A DNA stretch of 64,000 nt from Sorex araneus (GCF_027595985.1 NC_073302.1:392946403-393010402), one strand, 5' to 3'; shown: positions 1-11,949, counted from the first letter of the stretch. Translations and numbers: made by a program. The notes: a model not told the origin generated them from the sequence alone.

Positions 1-105
1 TCCCTTCACCAGTGCCCATATTCCACCACCAGAAACCCCAGTATACCTCCCGCCCCGCCTCCCGCCCCCCAACCGTATAACTGATGAATTTCACTTCATT
101 TTCTC
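1..105 (-). repeat. Fragment of recurrent caataaa-ended repeat
   Basis: The stretch reads as the reverse complement of the part of the repeat that carries a ctggtgaagggatgggtg-like block. Related copies lie near 6385, 12160, 24325, 34391, 35236, 40090, 43088, 46490, 56690 and 59120. The copy is cut by the window edge. Confidence 0.6.
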
Positions 106-1561
106 TTTACCTTGATTACATTCCATATTTCAACACAAAACTCACTTTTTAAAGAAATTTTTTATTGAATGAATAATATTTTTTAAACAGAATATACTAA
201 GATATGTTATTTGTGGGTTAAACATTGCTTGGTAAAACCATAGGGACAAACAAAGGAATTTTTATGATAGGCTAATGATCATCTCTGCAAGAAATGACAG
301 ATTGTAGAATCGACTTACACAGGGAACTTTTGTTGCTATGGAAAAAGTTCTGATTCTTGACCTTAGTTGTGTGTCACGGATGTGCATTGTCTAATTATTC
401 TTACAACAGTATGCATGTTTAGTACTCTTTTGTCCATAGAATATATTCCACACCCACTAAGATGCTCCTGAGAATAGTGGGTTAAGTACCATATTTGCAG
501 AAAAGCAATGTCTCTGTTCTATTTGATTTTCGCTTAAGCTTTTGCATTTTCCCTACACTAGGTATTGCTAATGGAAGTTTTGCTTTATGATTAAGTGAGC
601 ATTCAATTAAACAAGACCCCTGTTTTCATGTAGCTAAAATATGACCCGGGGAAGTGGAGAATACAAAGAGCCACAAATAAGCAAAGCATTTGTTATATGG
701 CTGGGAGTAAATATTATTGGGGGAAATAAATACTTAGAGTATAGTGCTTTCTTGTTAGTTAATATTTGAAGACATAGAAAAGAGTTTTGAGCTTGAAAAT
801 TCTTTTTAATTTTCCTGAATGAAAGGTGAATAAGAATAAGAAAGTTTTGGTAGCATAAGGAGACAAATTTCATCTACTTCAACTTAAGTCCTAACTTCCT
901 AGTTTCTGAAAAGAAAAAGCATCTCCCAATAGAAATCAGAATCTAAAGGCCTTGCCCTTACATATAGTTAAGGTAAGGAATTTTCACTGCCTTGTGATGA
1001 GTTATTTTTCCTCAAAGATAGGGGTTCATATTAAAAATGAATCCTTCTCCAGTCATACAACTGAGCTGTACAAAAAAAATTCTGCAGAAAGTTTAGATAA
1101 ATTATTAAACAAATTTTAGTGAAAAATATTATGTTGGAAAACGTAGAATATACTGATGTGGTGTTGGAATTATATACTTGAGAACCATTATTAACAGTAT
1201 TGTTAATCTCAGTCAATTGTAGAATCTCAATTGTAGAATCTCAATTGTAGAATCAATTGTAGAATGTCAATCAATTGTGGAATCTCAAACAATCAAAATA
1301 ATAAATAGAAACGCTAAAGATAAAAAGATAAATAAAAATTCACTTCATTCCTTTAATTAAAAAAAATCCTGGGATGTAGGTTGGCTCTATCCTGTAAATG
1401 TAAAGATAATTTATAATTAGAAAATTTATTAGTATATTTAACCATATTGATAGATTAAAAGAAATAAGCATTTTATTTATGAATAAGAGAACACATAAAT
1501 ATATAGTTTGTGGTAAAAATTCTTTAAGAAATAACCTTCCTGGGATAAGAGAGATAGTACT

Positions 1562-1727
1562 GGGGCTGGAGCAGTAGCACAGCAGGTAGGGCGTTTGGCT
1601 TGCACGCGGCCTACCCACATTCTATTCCCAGCATCCCATATGGTCCCCTGAGCACCACCAGGAGTAATTCCTGAGTGCATGAACCAGGAATAACCTAGCC
1701 GGGTGTGACCCCCCAAAAAAAAGATCT
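1562..1727 (+). repeat. tRNA-derived shrew SINE (type 1)
   Basis: Full-length copy: tRNA-like head with A box (tagcacagc) and B-box region, then the body with catatggtcccctgagcacc, and a short A-rich tail. Confidence 0.85.
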
Positions 1728-1732
1728 TAAAA

Positions 1733-1869
1733 AAAGAGAGTACAGAAGGTAAGGTGCTTGCCTTGCACGTGGCTGACCCAGGTTTGATACTCGTCACCCC
1801 ATTTGTTCTCCCAAACGCACGCAGAGCTAGGGATAAGTTCTGAACACAGCTGAGAGCAGCCTGAAAATC

Positions 1870-1923
<54 letters not shown>

Positions 1924-1925
1924 TT
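1733..1925 (+). repeat. Diverged SINE with long (TCA)n tail
   Basis: A headless, diverged relative of the type 1 SINE (from the gcttgccttgcacgtggc block) ends in an uninterrupted run of about 18 TCA units at roughly 1870-1924. The run may be an expansion that began in the SINE tail. Confidence 0.7.
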
Positions 1926-2919
1926 TCCTAACTTAATAAACAATATATACTAGAAAGCCACAGGAAACATACTTATATAATAATAAAATGAAGAAAACAT
2001 TCCTTTAAAGTAATGAGTGAGTGAAAAAAATAATAAAGTAATGAATGAAGTGTATATGCGAGTAACCTTTCAAGTTAGTGTTGTGATGTTACTTGATAAT
2101 AAGATCATGAAAAGAAATATAATAATAAGTACTAAGCAAAAGGAAAAATTAACACCACAACACTTGGACAACAAGAAGCAAATCTGTCATTCACAAAAGA
2201 TGTGGTTGTTTACACAAAGGTTCCTACACATAGTCTACAGACTGACAATACGTAGTAAAAGCTCTGGGTACTGGTCACAATTCAGAAAATAATAGCATTC
2301 CTGTGAAACAGCAGTTAGCATTTAAAATATATATTAATCTACCAATTTTAAGAGCAGTTTTCCCCCATAATTCATTGTATCTGAAATTGTGGTCTTTCTA
2401 TAGTCTGTCTCATTTCTCTCATTTGACAATTAGCATCGTTCTGAATTAGAGTAAAATTTTTCCTAGCAGGATTTGTATTTGCTTCTGCTGCTTACAGAGG
2501 ACACCATTGATCTGAGACCACTATACATTAAATTCATTGTCTAGGAGATTTTGACCACAATGATAGTGTGAATTCATATGTCAGACCTGTGTGAGTGCTA
2601 CCTTATAGTTCAAAATCTCAGGGGAGATTTTCTATTTTGTTTTGTTTTGCTTTCCTCTTTGTGATATGTACTCATACTGAATGGAGTTAGAGCTCTTCAT
2701 TTTATTCTCCGTTTTGTAGTGATACTATGTATAAATTTATTGGTGCTATATAAAATGATAGCATAGCAATGCTTCTTAAAATTAATGATAATCCCCAGTG
2801 GAAACAAACCCTTAGATCATTGCCAATAGAATAGTGAAATGAAGTTGCAAAGGGGGTGTAAAGGGCACGGACTTGGTGGAGTGGTGATGTTTTGATACAA
2901 ATATAAAATAATAAAATGG

Positions 2920-3125
2920 GGGGTGGTATGGCGCCATACAGCGGGTATGGCGTTTGCCTTGCATGCGGCGACCCAGGTTCGATTCCCAGTATCCCATATG
3001 GTCCTCTGAGCACCACCAAGGGTGATTCCTGAGTGCAGAGCCAGGAGTAACCCCTGTGCGTTGCCAGGTGTGACCCATAAAAAGCAAAAATAATAAATAA
3101 AAATAAAAATAAAAAATAAATAAAA
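2920..3125 (+). repeat. Type 1 SINE with A-rich (AATAA)n tail
   Basis: The body is well preserved from the cagcgggtatgg block to gtgtgacccataaaaagc, followed by AATAA/AAATA repeats. The head's first bases are degraded. Confidence 0.8.
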
Positions 3126-4849
3126 TGGGAACTTATAAAATCACGCTACTTCAATCATGTTACTTCCTTCCACATGATGGAAGGAAGAGAGGAACATATG
3201 AAAATTAGAAAGGAGTTAACTTATAAATTTAAAATATGAAGATTAGAAAGAAGTTAAGTTACACATTAAATTATATATATATACATATATATATATCCTG
3301 AAAGAATCAAAGAACATGCTAATGAGAGTGAGGAGGGCAAATTGGCATCAATTGTAGTGGACAGGGAAGTATCTTTAGGGAGTTTTTATCTAGACCAAGG
3401 CTTGAGGGATGAAGTAAAAAATAAAAATCCCTGCCATAGTGGAATCTAGAAGAGTCCTTAAATTTCTTGAGTTAGCAAGTATTTCGGCATATTATGTTCC
3501 AGAAAAGACTTGTGTGTCCATCCAGAGCTCATCTGACTGTGGCGAAATTGAGATGAAGAGATGCACACTTAAAAGTATACCAGGGCCATAATGAGGCAGC
3601 TAAGGTCAAGTGTAGCTCAGAATTTTATTCCAAGGGGACAGGGAAGTGATTAAGAATCTTCACGAAGAGAACTCTTGTCCACATTATGTGTTAAGGTCAC
3701 TTCTCTGTCTGTGGTTAATCTAGAGAATGAATCAGAACAAAGTGTAGATGCAAGCAGGCCAGGGGGAAGGGTAATGGCAGGCTGATCTAGACTGTAGGAA
3801 AATGTGGATAACAGGTATCAGAATTTGGGATATAATTTGAAAATAGAGCAGAAAAATCTTTTCCCTTGGCCAAACATAGTCCTTTAATTTTTTTCTTTGA
3901 GTTGTTTCTTTTGTACTTCTACATAGACAAATATTAAGTTCTTTTACTTTTCCTTTGAATTAGCAGGTACAGGATGAAGCTGAGTTGCTTGAATCTTAAC
4001 TAGAATTTTAAATTAATTTAATTGATAATATATAATGGTTTCTATCCTCCTTCGTTTAAAAACTATATTTTCTTTTTTATGTATCTTGCAAATGTTTATC
4101 TGTTAGTACTGACTTTTCTTTTCTTAACTGAAGTTGTTCCTTGCTCTTGGAAGTGGCTTTCTGCATCTTTTGGCTATTTGCATGATGTTTTCAAATTAAT
4201 TAAGCATAGTAATTTTTCTATATATGAATACTTTTGTTATATAACTATACTTTTGGAATCTCTATTTCAATTGGTATTTTCATACTGCTTCCAGTGAATA
4301 GATGTCTGTAATATCTGGGTTTATATGTGTTTTTTTTTTAATTGTAAGTTAATAAAAAACCTGCATAAAAGAGCATTGTTTGTGTTTCCTCCCACCTTAT
4401 CCCCTTCTCTTCATTTATTTTTTCTGGCATCTAAATTATTTTCTTCCTTGCTGTTGCTTCCTTTGCAAATGTTACCTCTGGCTGCATGGGACAACAACAT
4501 ATCAGTGAATTGATTTCTGCATTAGTCGCGGTAAGCAAGAACTCAAAGAAGTTAATAGGGTGTTACATCTTAAGTGTTAAAATTCCTTAAACGCAATCAT
4601 GTGTAATTATATAACCATGTGTAGCTCTAATTATATGTGACTACTTTATTACTGTTTAAATTTGGTCTTCAGCGGAATGGGTAGTCATGTACATTTTATT
4701 TCGCATGCTTTTGTAACTGGTAAAGTAGCAATTGAAGTTTAATATTTTTAATCATAAAGGCAAAGAAAGAACGCATGCTCATTCTGAGTAGGGCTTGAAC
4801 TTTGCGATATATCCTAGCTACTGGTATCTGCAAAAGAAAATTAACATAA

Positions 4850-5028
4850 GGGCTGGAGCAATAGCACAGCGGGTAGGGTGTTTGCCTTGCATGTGGCCGA
4901 CCTGGGTTCAATTCCCAGCATCCCATATAGTCCCCTAAGCACTGCCAGGAGTAATTTCTGAATGCATGTGTTAGGAGTAACCCCTGTGCATTGCCAGGTG
5001 TGACCCAAAAAGCAAAAAAAAAAAAATT
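4850..5028 (+). repeat. Type 1 SINE, full length
   Basis: Complete head and body with a poly-A tail. The sequence aaattaaca just before the head recurs after the tail, which fits a short target-site duplication. Confidence 0.88.
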
Positions 5029-6040
5029 AACACAATACTGCATAACATCTATATAGTCTTGTTTCTATGGGTTGAAGTCCTCAATATATGAACTCTTCAA
5101 GTTAGAAAGCTTTTCCATTTTGAATAGTTAGGAGCTTCTTTCTGCATGGTAGTGTTCCAGGCTCTGCAGGACATTTGAAGTAAGAGGATAAGACAGATTT
5201 AAGATTCAATTATAATCTGACCTATTTCTCTACTAATTGTATTTTGATTCTGTTTTTATGAATAACATTAATAACTTTAGACATTAATAACTTCTACCAA
5301 TATCTTCCATGTTGAACAGGATAGACTGCTATATTTCTTCTAGGTAATGGCCAATCAGAAATGAACTGCTTTCTGAAGGTTTAAAAAGTACTGAAGTTGT
5401 CATTTGGGAGTAAGAGTTAAGTCATTAGACTTGGAAAGAGAAAACATGTCAGTGAACCCTAATATTGTTTGTTTGTGTTCTTGCTCTTTACCTTCTTCCT
5501 ATAATTCCCAGTATTTGTCCTCAGACGTGTCAATGGATGATCTCCAAGTTTGGCTAATAAAAGATAGACTTCCAGCCATTATCAGGTTATAGGGTCATAG
5601 ATACGCAGAGATTTGATTATTCTCAACCCTGAAGGTAACTCCGTATCCTTGGGTAGCTTGAGCTAGCCAAGTCAGAGCCCTTTTCTTCAGCAGTGACCAA
5701 TCACAATCTGACAGATGGAAATATATAGAAAGGCTAGGAAAGAGAACATGGTACATGAAGGATTACTTCACATTTGTAAGCCAAATTATTTTTGCAGACC
5801 CATGATTTTAGGAGTAAACATCTGTGAAAATAAGATAAAACATCTAGTTAATTTAATGTAAGAATATTTGATAAAAATTCAAAGCTTTTTGTACTTTCAT
5901 GTTCTTGTACTTTTATCCTCTCATTTTGTTTTTCTATAGTCCCAGAAGGACTCAACATGGGAAAGAAACTTCCTAAGCTTCCTTACTGTTGAGAAACTAT
6001 ACTGACTGTTTTCTTGCATTTCATCCTTACCTTATGAATC

Positions 6041-6218
6041 ATTTCTTTTTTTTGCTTTTTGGATCACACCCGGAGATGCACAGGGGTTACTCCTGGCTCA
6101 TGCACTCAGGAATTACTCCTGGCGGTGCTCGAGGGACCATATGGGATGCTGGGAATCGAACCCGGGTCGGCCGCGTGCAAAGCAAACACCCTACCTGCTG
6201 TGCTATCGCTCCAGCCCT
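6041..6218 (-). repeat. Type 1 SINE, young copy
   Basis: Reverse-oriented full copy, T-run first and ctccagccc last. It is flanked by an 11-base direct repeat, accttatgaat, at 6029-6039 and 6220-6230, the target-site duplication of L1-type retroposition. Confidence 0.9.
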
Positions 6219-6384
6219 GACCTTATGAATAATTTTTAAAGGCAAATTTTTAAAGGGAAAGCAAGTGTTTGAATAGTTTATTTTCTCTTGTGAATAAAAC
6301 AATTCATGTTCACAAAATTTGCTAAATATCATTTCACTTATTTCACTATTGCTAAGGGCAAAGCTGTTATTTTTTAAATTAAAA

Positions 6385-6516
6385 ACTTTTTAATTGAATC
6401 ACCATGGATTACAAGGTTACAAAGATATTTATGATTGAGTTTCAGGTGTTTATTGCTCCCATACCAATCCTTTCATCAGTGTCCATGGTTATGGTTACCT
6501 TCCACCAATGTCCCGT
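6385..6516 (-). repeat. Fragment of recurrent caataaa-ended repeat
   Basis: Begins attgaatcaccatgg and continues through the ttacaaag and accaatgtccc blocks shared with the copies at 24325, 43088 and 46490. The next SINE starts straight after it. Confidence 0.6.
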
Positions 6517-6698
6517 GTCATTTTTTTTTTTTTGCTTTTTGGGTCACATCCAGCATTGCACAGGGGTTACTACTGGCTCATGAACTCAGGAATCACTCCT
6601 GGCAGTGCTTGGGGGACCATATGGGATGCTGGGAATCGAACCCGGGTCAGCTGCATGCAAGGCAAACACCCTACCCACTGTGTTATCACTCCAGCCCC
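6517..6698 (-). repeat. Type 1 SINE
   Basis: Reverse-oriented full copy with a T-run at 6522-6533, body, and tRNA-like head ending ctccagcccc. Confidence 0.9.
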
Positions 6699-6980
6699 AT
6701 CCCATCTCTCTAGGATAAAACTTTTAGAAGACTTTTAGAAGACTCTTCCGTAAAATATACTGCCTTTACGTCTGTTTTCTTTTTTACAGAAATAAATGAA
6801 ATAGCACTAACATTATTGGGTTAGTATAGCCAAAAGGAGAGAATACTTGTGAAATACTTGTCTCAGTGTTGGACACATTCTAAGTATTTAATGATGATCA
6901 TACCACTTTAACTCACTTTGTAAGATTTATGAGAGTACATATATATGCATATATATGTAACTTGTTTTGTTCTTCCTCAG

Positions 6981-7152
6981 ATACAACAAAAATTTGGAAG
7001 AAGCTAAAAAGCTTGGAATAAAGAAAGCTATAACAGCCAACATTTCCATGGGAGCTGCTTTTCTGTTGATTTATGCATCGTATGCTTTGGCATTCTGGTA
7101 TGGGACCTCCTTGGTTCTCTCAAAAGAATATACTATTGGACAAGTACTTACT
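6981..7152 (+). CDS. ABCB1: ABCB1 exon 9 (TM5 region)
   Basis: 172 bases, the same as the human exon. It encodes residues 277-333, with Arg276 split across the intron (last base here). The segment ends intracellular loop 2 and includes most of TM5, with the run [14 protein letters not shown] holding Tyr307 and Tyr310, which line the drug-binding cavity. The acceptor is cttcctcag and the donor gtaagt. Human Arg-Ile after EEAK is Lys-Leu here. TM5 is otherwise almost identical. Confidence 0.97.
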
Positions 7153-8342
7153 GTAAGTAATGTTATGCTAAGAAATTGATCATTATTTTAAATGCCAGTG
7201 TTATTAAGTCATGTCAGCTTGGTTGTAAGATATTAATATACAAGGACCAATTGGATAATACAGAAATCTGCCCTATTAGGTTAAAAAGTAAAAAAGAACT
7301 TAGGTATAGACAGTGATCAATATTGTTGTCTCTTTGCAGATTCCTTGCACAATTAATTTATTAATTAACTGAAGCCTAAATATGAACATTACCGAGATCT
7401 ATATTACAAACTTAAATTTGTGAAGATTATTTCTTTGTGCCAGACTCAAGGGACTTGAGTGAGGGAGGAAGGATTTGGGCTATATCTGGTAATGTTTCAA
7501 GAACCATATCGTGCAGGGTTCAAACTATGGTTGGTCGCATGTAAGGCAAATACCTTAGCACTTTAACTTTCTCTCTATGCCTCAGCATTTATTTCTTAAG
7601 GTATTATTATTCATAGAAAGTGGCAAAATAGACAGTTTAGCTCTTCAAAGTCCTTTGAGTAAAAGCTAACCCACCTCATAAATTTATGGAAGGATGACTT
7701 TTTACTCTTCCTGAAAGTATATACTCTCTGGAGGTTCACGAACTTATAAATTTCTCTACAAGTGCAAAAGACTTGCCATTCAATGAAAGCCATAAAACAC
7801 AATAAAATTAGTGATTGAGCTCACTTTGTGTCTTGATCTAATAAAGTAAATGCTGCTTTAGAATTTGTTTTATTAAATTTACTTTAGTGCTTTATTTTTC
7901 TACAATACTTTAATTTTGCCTTATTCTTTGGAAAGAATCAAGGCAGTGCCTTTGTATAAGTATGTGGAGTCAATGATAGACCATAGTTTTATTGAGTTTC
8001 TTTAAAATGTTCCTTTTCTCAGGAACCACTTTTGTACTATGAATGGGATAATCATGTCTCTGATTATTCAGTTAATGACTTTTTTTTTCTTTTAAAGACA
8101 AAGTGCTCTTACTAGGATAGCTTGACTGTGTGAACTTAGGTTGTGAGAAGAGATTCATTTTGCTTGTTTGTGATGTAGATGAACCATCTTATATATAATA
8201 TTTGCCTGAGCCCAGATCTGCATCACAAAATGCTTACACAAATTCCAGTCCACTATGGGATAGTCTTGTTTACTTGTCAAGTCTGCTATCTCTTCTACCA
8301 AATGGAAATAGAAGGAATAGAGAGCCATTACTATTGCACTCT

Positions 8343-8520
8343 AGCACTGTCATCCCTTTGTTCATCGATTTGCTCAAGCGGGCACCAGTAATGTCTCCAG
8401 TGTGAGACTTGTTGTTACTATTTTTTGGCATATCGAATACTCCACGAGTATCTTACCAGGCTCTGCCATTTGGGCTGGATACTTTCGGTAGCTTGCCGTG
8501 CTCTCCGAGAGGGATGCCAT
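8343..8520 (-). repeat. Type 2 SINE body, headless
   Basis: Carries the cactgtcatcc, ttcatcgatttgctcaagcg and ggcatatcgaatac blocks of the type 2 element in reverse orientation. The tRNA-like head is absent. Confidence 0.75.
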
Positions 8521-8836
8521 TACTTACTATCAGTGTTGGGAAAATACTGGTAGGGAAAATAAATATAAAATGATTTTGCAAAATTATTTCTACACATATT
8601 GAATGCCTTTTAATTAAAAAAGAAATAGTTATTTTAATTCTCTTTAATTCTGAAGAGAAAATCAGATCTTTACCAGTAGAAAACTTAATGTAGACAAAAG
8701 TATGAAGAGGGGGGAAGCTTAAATAAAACACCAACACAAAAGCCCAAATTGACTTACCTGTCTCAGAGAGAACACAGTGGTGGAGAAAAGAAAGGTTTTT
8801 TACTTGATAAAGAATTATGCCTTAGGTTTATTTGTC

Positions 8837-9480
8837 TTGTATCACTGTATCACTGTCATCCTGTTGTTCATCAATTTGCTCACGTGGGCGCCAGTAATAT
8901 CTTTATTTTTCCCTGTCGTGTGCTTGTGTAGCCCAATGACTGCTGCTCGCTCTAGGAACACAAAGAGCACGTTGTTGTTACTGGTTTTGGCGTATCAAAT
9001 ACATCACTGGTAACTTGCCAGGCTCTGCCATGTGGGGAAAAAAATAAAAATAAAAAAAATAAAGATAAAGGGGTCCAGGAAAAATTGTGTTGCTCTCTTC
9101 CGGGAGCTTTATTTTATAGTCGCTGGATCTTGGCCTTTGATGAGATGAGATTACATGGTGCCAAGGGGGAGTTTGTGGGTGTGACTGCCAAGCTCAGAAA
9201 ACTGGGGGTCTGGGTAGAGGAGGCCCAGTCCAAATCCAGGCCGGCTTGGAGATCTCAGCCATGGGTCCCACATGTCTGGTTTCCTCTCTTGGTTCCTTCA
9301 TAGGTGAGGCTCATCCGAGTGTGTGGAGTGTGGCCTTGAGCGTGGCCGTGGCTGGGTTCTGGAGGTTCTTAGCTGCCAGGGCTCTGCTTGGGTCGGGGAG
9401 GGAAACTCAACCCGCCTCCCTCCGGAAGGGCCCCCGTGAAGACAGCCTGGTGCAGGGGCAGGAGATTCTGCATTTGCCTT
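8837..9480 (-). repeat. Type 2 body joined to GC-rich module, copy 1
   Basis: The first 200 bases are a type 2 SINE body in reverse orientation with a variant middle. An A-rich patch follows (9037-9070), then about 400 GC-rich bases with blocks gggagctttattttatag, ctgggtagaggaggcccag and gggagggaaactcaaccc. The same arrangement occurs at 46968-47600 and, in the opposite orientation, at 43310-43830. I cannot assign it to a named family. Confidence 0.65.
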
Positions 9481-9559
9481 GTAATTCACAAAATATTTTT
9501 ATATATACTTTCACTTATTTATTTAATAAAAATTCTAAGGCGACCAGTAGCCTTAGAAT

Positions 9560-9700
9560 CTTGCTGCTGCTGCTGTTGTTTCCTGCTTGTCCTCACCCTC
9601 ATTCTCCTCCTCCTTCTTCTTGTCTTCCTCCTTCTCCTTCTCCTCTTACTCCCACTCCTAGATTTCCTCCTCCTCCTCTTTCTTTCTTCTTCTTTCTTCT
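9560..9700 (+). repeat. CTT/CTC-rich low-complexity tract
   Basis: About 140 bases, nearly all pyrimidine, built from irregular ctt, cct and ctc units after a (gct)n-like start. Long reading frames across it are compositional artefacts. Confidence 0.8.
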
Positions 9701-9971
9701 TAAAGGAAGAAATCGAAGCAAAACAATCTAGATAAATTTTCTCAACACATACTGTCAGTTATATCATTGTTTTACTGAACAAGTAAGAGTAATTTTAGCA
9801 AATACAATAAAAAACTTAAAATATTAAACTTAAAAAATACTTTAATATTAAATTTTTAATATTCTATACTTATTTTCCATGTAAAAATTTTATTGTGGTA
9901 GAAAAAAACAAGTATAAAAACAATTATAAGATACAACCTAAGTAACTTTCAGTTTTCTTCACATTCCTTAG

Positions 9972-10085
9972 GTCTTCTTTTCTGTATTAATTGGGGCTTT
10001 TAGTATTGGACAGGCAACCCCAAGCATTGAAGCATTTGCAAATGCAAGAGGAGCAGCTTATGAAATCTTCAAGATAATTGATAAT
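9972..10085 (+). CDS. ABCB1: ABCB1 exon 10 (TM6)
   Basis: 114 bases encode residues 334-371: TM6 and the start of the stretch leading into NBD1. The drug-pocket residues Phe335, Phe336, Ile340, Phe343 and Gln347 are all present in the [10 protein letters not shown]...GQ run. The segment after TM6 ([20 protein letters not shown]) is identical to human. Human Ser349 is Thr. Acceptor is ttccttag, donor gtaagt. Exon length equals human. Confidence 0.97.
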
Positions 10086-10235
10086 GTAAGTCTGAACTGT
10101 TTATTTAACCCTAATAGTTTCTGATTAAGATCTGGTTTAGATTTTTTTAAAAATCACTTTAGCCAACTCACCACAAATGTCATTAAAAGTACTTGTTGTA
10201 AACTAGTAACCTTCTAAAATGTCCTTCTGCTTTAG

Positions 10236-10346
10236 AAACCAAACATTGACAGCTTTTCAAAGAGTGGATACAAGCCAGATAATATTAAAGGAAATTTGGA
10301 ATTCAAAAATGTTCATTTCAGTTACCCATCTCGAAAGGACATCCAG
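10236..10346 (+). CDS. ABCB1: ABCB1 exon 11 (NBD1 start, A-loop)
   Basis: 111 bases encode residues 372-408, the entry into nucleotide-binding domain 1. The A-loop tyrosine that stacks on adenine (Tyr401, in HFSYPSRK) is present. The C-terminal residues are DIQ where human has EVK. Human Tyr378 is Phe (DSFSKSG). Acceptor is ctgctttag, donor gtactg. Confidence 0.96.
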
Positions 10347-10720
10347 GTACTGTGACAGTTAATTAAAGTTTCAACAATACATTGGATGCGGTTTCTGATA
10401 GTTTTCTTTAGAGATTGTAATATTTATCTCTCTGCCTATGCATACACATATATTTGCTTAGTTTTTAATTCAATGGCAGTCCTAGTCCTTGCATCTTGTC
10501 TGGTCCTTTTTTACCCCCGTGATTTTTGGGTCATACTTGGAGGTGCTAAAAAGCTATGCCTGGGCTCAGTTCTTGAGGATCGTTCCTAGAAGTGCTGGAC
10601 CATGCAGAGCCAGAGCTTGAATCCAGGCTCCCACATGCAAAGCGACATATGTATGCCTCCGCCTTCCCAGTTATCCCCTCCTTAACTTTCCTTTAAGTTT
10701 ATTTCTAATCATTTTGATAG
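10347..10720 (+). other. ABCB1: ABCB1 intron 11
   Basis: 374 bases. About 10500-10670 is an old reverse-oriented SINE relic (gtcatacttggaggtgct, then aatccaggctcccacatgc). The rest is unremarkable. Introns 10 (150 bases) and 12 (99 bases) on either side hold nothing recognisable. Confidence 0.7.
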
Positions 10721-10846
10721 ATCTTGAAGGGCCTCAACCTGAAGGTCCAGAGTGGACAGACAGTGGCCCTGGTTGGAAACAGCGGTTGCGGGAAGAGCAC
10801 AACTGTCCAGCTGTTGCAGAGGCTCTATGACCCCACAGATGGCATG
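10721..10846 (+). CDS. ABCB1: ABCB1 exon 12 (NBD1 Walker A)
   Basis: 126 bases encode residues 409-450. The Walker A motif GNSGCGKST (427-435), with catalytic Lys433, is identical to human. The codon for Gly412, site of the human synonymous 1236C>T variant, is GGC (10730-10732), the human C state. Human Met440 is Leu and Glu448 is Asp. Acceptor is attttgatag, donor gtgaga. Confidence 0.97.
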
Positions 10847-10945
10847 GTGAGATGACTAAGGCCGAGCTTGCTACTGCAGCAATCAGTGCTTAACATTACT
10901 TAGATGTCTGATCTGCAAGGGTTGAAAAATCACACTTTTTTTTAG

Positions 10946-11149
10946 GTCACTATCGATGGACAGGATATTAGGTCCATAAACGTAAGATATCTGCGGGAAA
11001 TTATTGGCGTGGTGAGTCAGGAGCCTGTGTTGTTTGCCACCACAATAGCTGAAAATATTCGTTATGGCCGTGAAAATGTTACCATGGATGAAATTGAGAA
11101 AGCTGTCAAAGAAGCTAACGCCTATGACTTTATCATGAAACTGCCTAAT
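10946..11149 (+). CDS. ABCB1: ABCB1 exon 13 (NBD1 Q-loop, helical subdomain)
   Basis: 204 bases encode residues 451-518. The Q-loop glutamine Gln475 (VVSQEPVLF) is present. It couples ATP binding to the transmembrane domains. The run [20 protein letters not shown] matches human. His518 of human is Asn at the exon end. Acceptor is a T-rich tttttttag, donor gtaagt. Confidence 0.97.
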
Positions 11150-11469
11150 GTAAGTTCTTCTTCATCTCAGTTAGGTTAGAGGCTCAAAGAATTGAAAGCT
11201 GACTTCATGCATGTCAAGTTAGAAAACTATTGTAAATTCAAGGGACTTCTAAGCAAGGAAATCAATAGTACTTTAGCTCTTAAAGCTTTAGCAGCATCAA
11301 CTAGTAGTACACATATTTTTTTAAATATTGCGATTGATTGTAGCTAAGTTTTAAGGAACTGGATTGGTTTTGCCTATGCAACTTGAGTTCTTTATGGGAT
11401 TTCTCCTGTTGCAATATGAGCTGAGATTGCTAGTTCTTTTGCTATGTTTTCCTGTGTTTTCTGTTGTAG
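11150..11469 (+). other. ABCB1: ABCB1 intron 13
   Basis: 320 bases of AT-rich intron. I see no recognisable repeat or other feature. Confidence 0.7.
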
Positions 11470-11658
<189 letters not shown>

Positions 11659-11713
11659 TGACAGATCTAATTTTTAAAATCTTATACCATAAAAACATCT
11701 ACTGTTGATTCTT

Positions 11714-11904
11714 TTCTTTTCTTTTCTTTTGTTTTCTTTTGCTTTTTTGGGTCACACCCAGTGATGCTCAGGGTTACTACTGGCTCTGCACTCAAGAATT
11801 AATCCTGGCGGTGCTTGGGGGGGCATATGGGATGCTGGGACTTGAACCCGGGTGGGCCTTGTGCAAGGCAAATGCCCTACCTGCTGTGCTATTGCTCCAG
11901 CCCG
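11714..11904 (-). repeat. Type 1 SINE with target-site duplication
   Basis: Reverse-oriented copy with a (TTTTC)n tail, body and head ending ctccagccc. The sequence tactgttgattctt (11700-11713) recurs as tactgttaattctt (11905-11918), one change in 14. Confidence 0.9.
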
Positions 11905-11949
11905 TACTGTTAATTCTTGTTTAAATTTATTCTTACAAAAGAATAGAAC

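Larger units (their letters stand above)
1..6980 (+). other. ABCB1: ABCB1 intron 8, 3' part
   Basis: No exon 8 sequence was found, so the whole stretch is intron. It holds SINEs (about 1562, 1733, 2920, 4850, 6041 and 6517), two fragments of the caataaa-ended repeat (1-105 and 6385-6516) and a TA-rich run near 3275-3296. I recognise nothing in 106-1560, 1926-2919, 3126-4849 and 5029-6040 apart from AT-rich sequence. It ends in the pyrimidine-rich acceptor at 6971-6980. Confidence 0.9.
7153..9971 (+). other. ABCB1: ABCB1 intron 9
   Basis: Holds a very old reverse-oriented SINE relic (about 7450-7580), two copies of the type 2 SINE body (about 8343-8520 and 8837-9035), the GC-rich module (about 9085-9480) and a pyrimidine-rich CTT/CTC tract (about 9560-9700). 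I see nothing recognisable in 7600-8340 and 8540-8830. Confidence 0.85.

Noticed and set aside
1200..1290. CRISPR-like short repeats (caattgtagaatct, several copies)
   Set aside because: The units are contiguous, without spacers, and the genome is animal. It is a short tandem duplication in AT-rich intron.
1..6980. Search for ABCB1 exon 8
   Set aside because: No sequence resembling the residues just before Arg276 was found, so the exon lies upstream of the window.
9246..9731. 161-codon frame over the GC-rich module
   Set aside because: It runs from the repeat into a CTT/CTC tract, and the other two module copies do not keep the frame.
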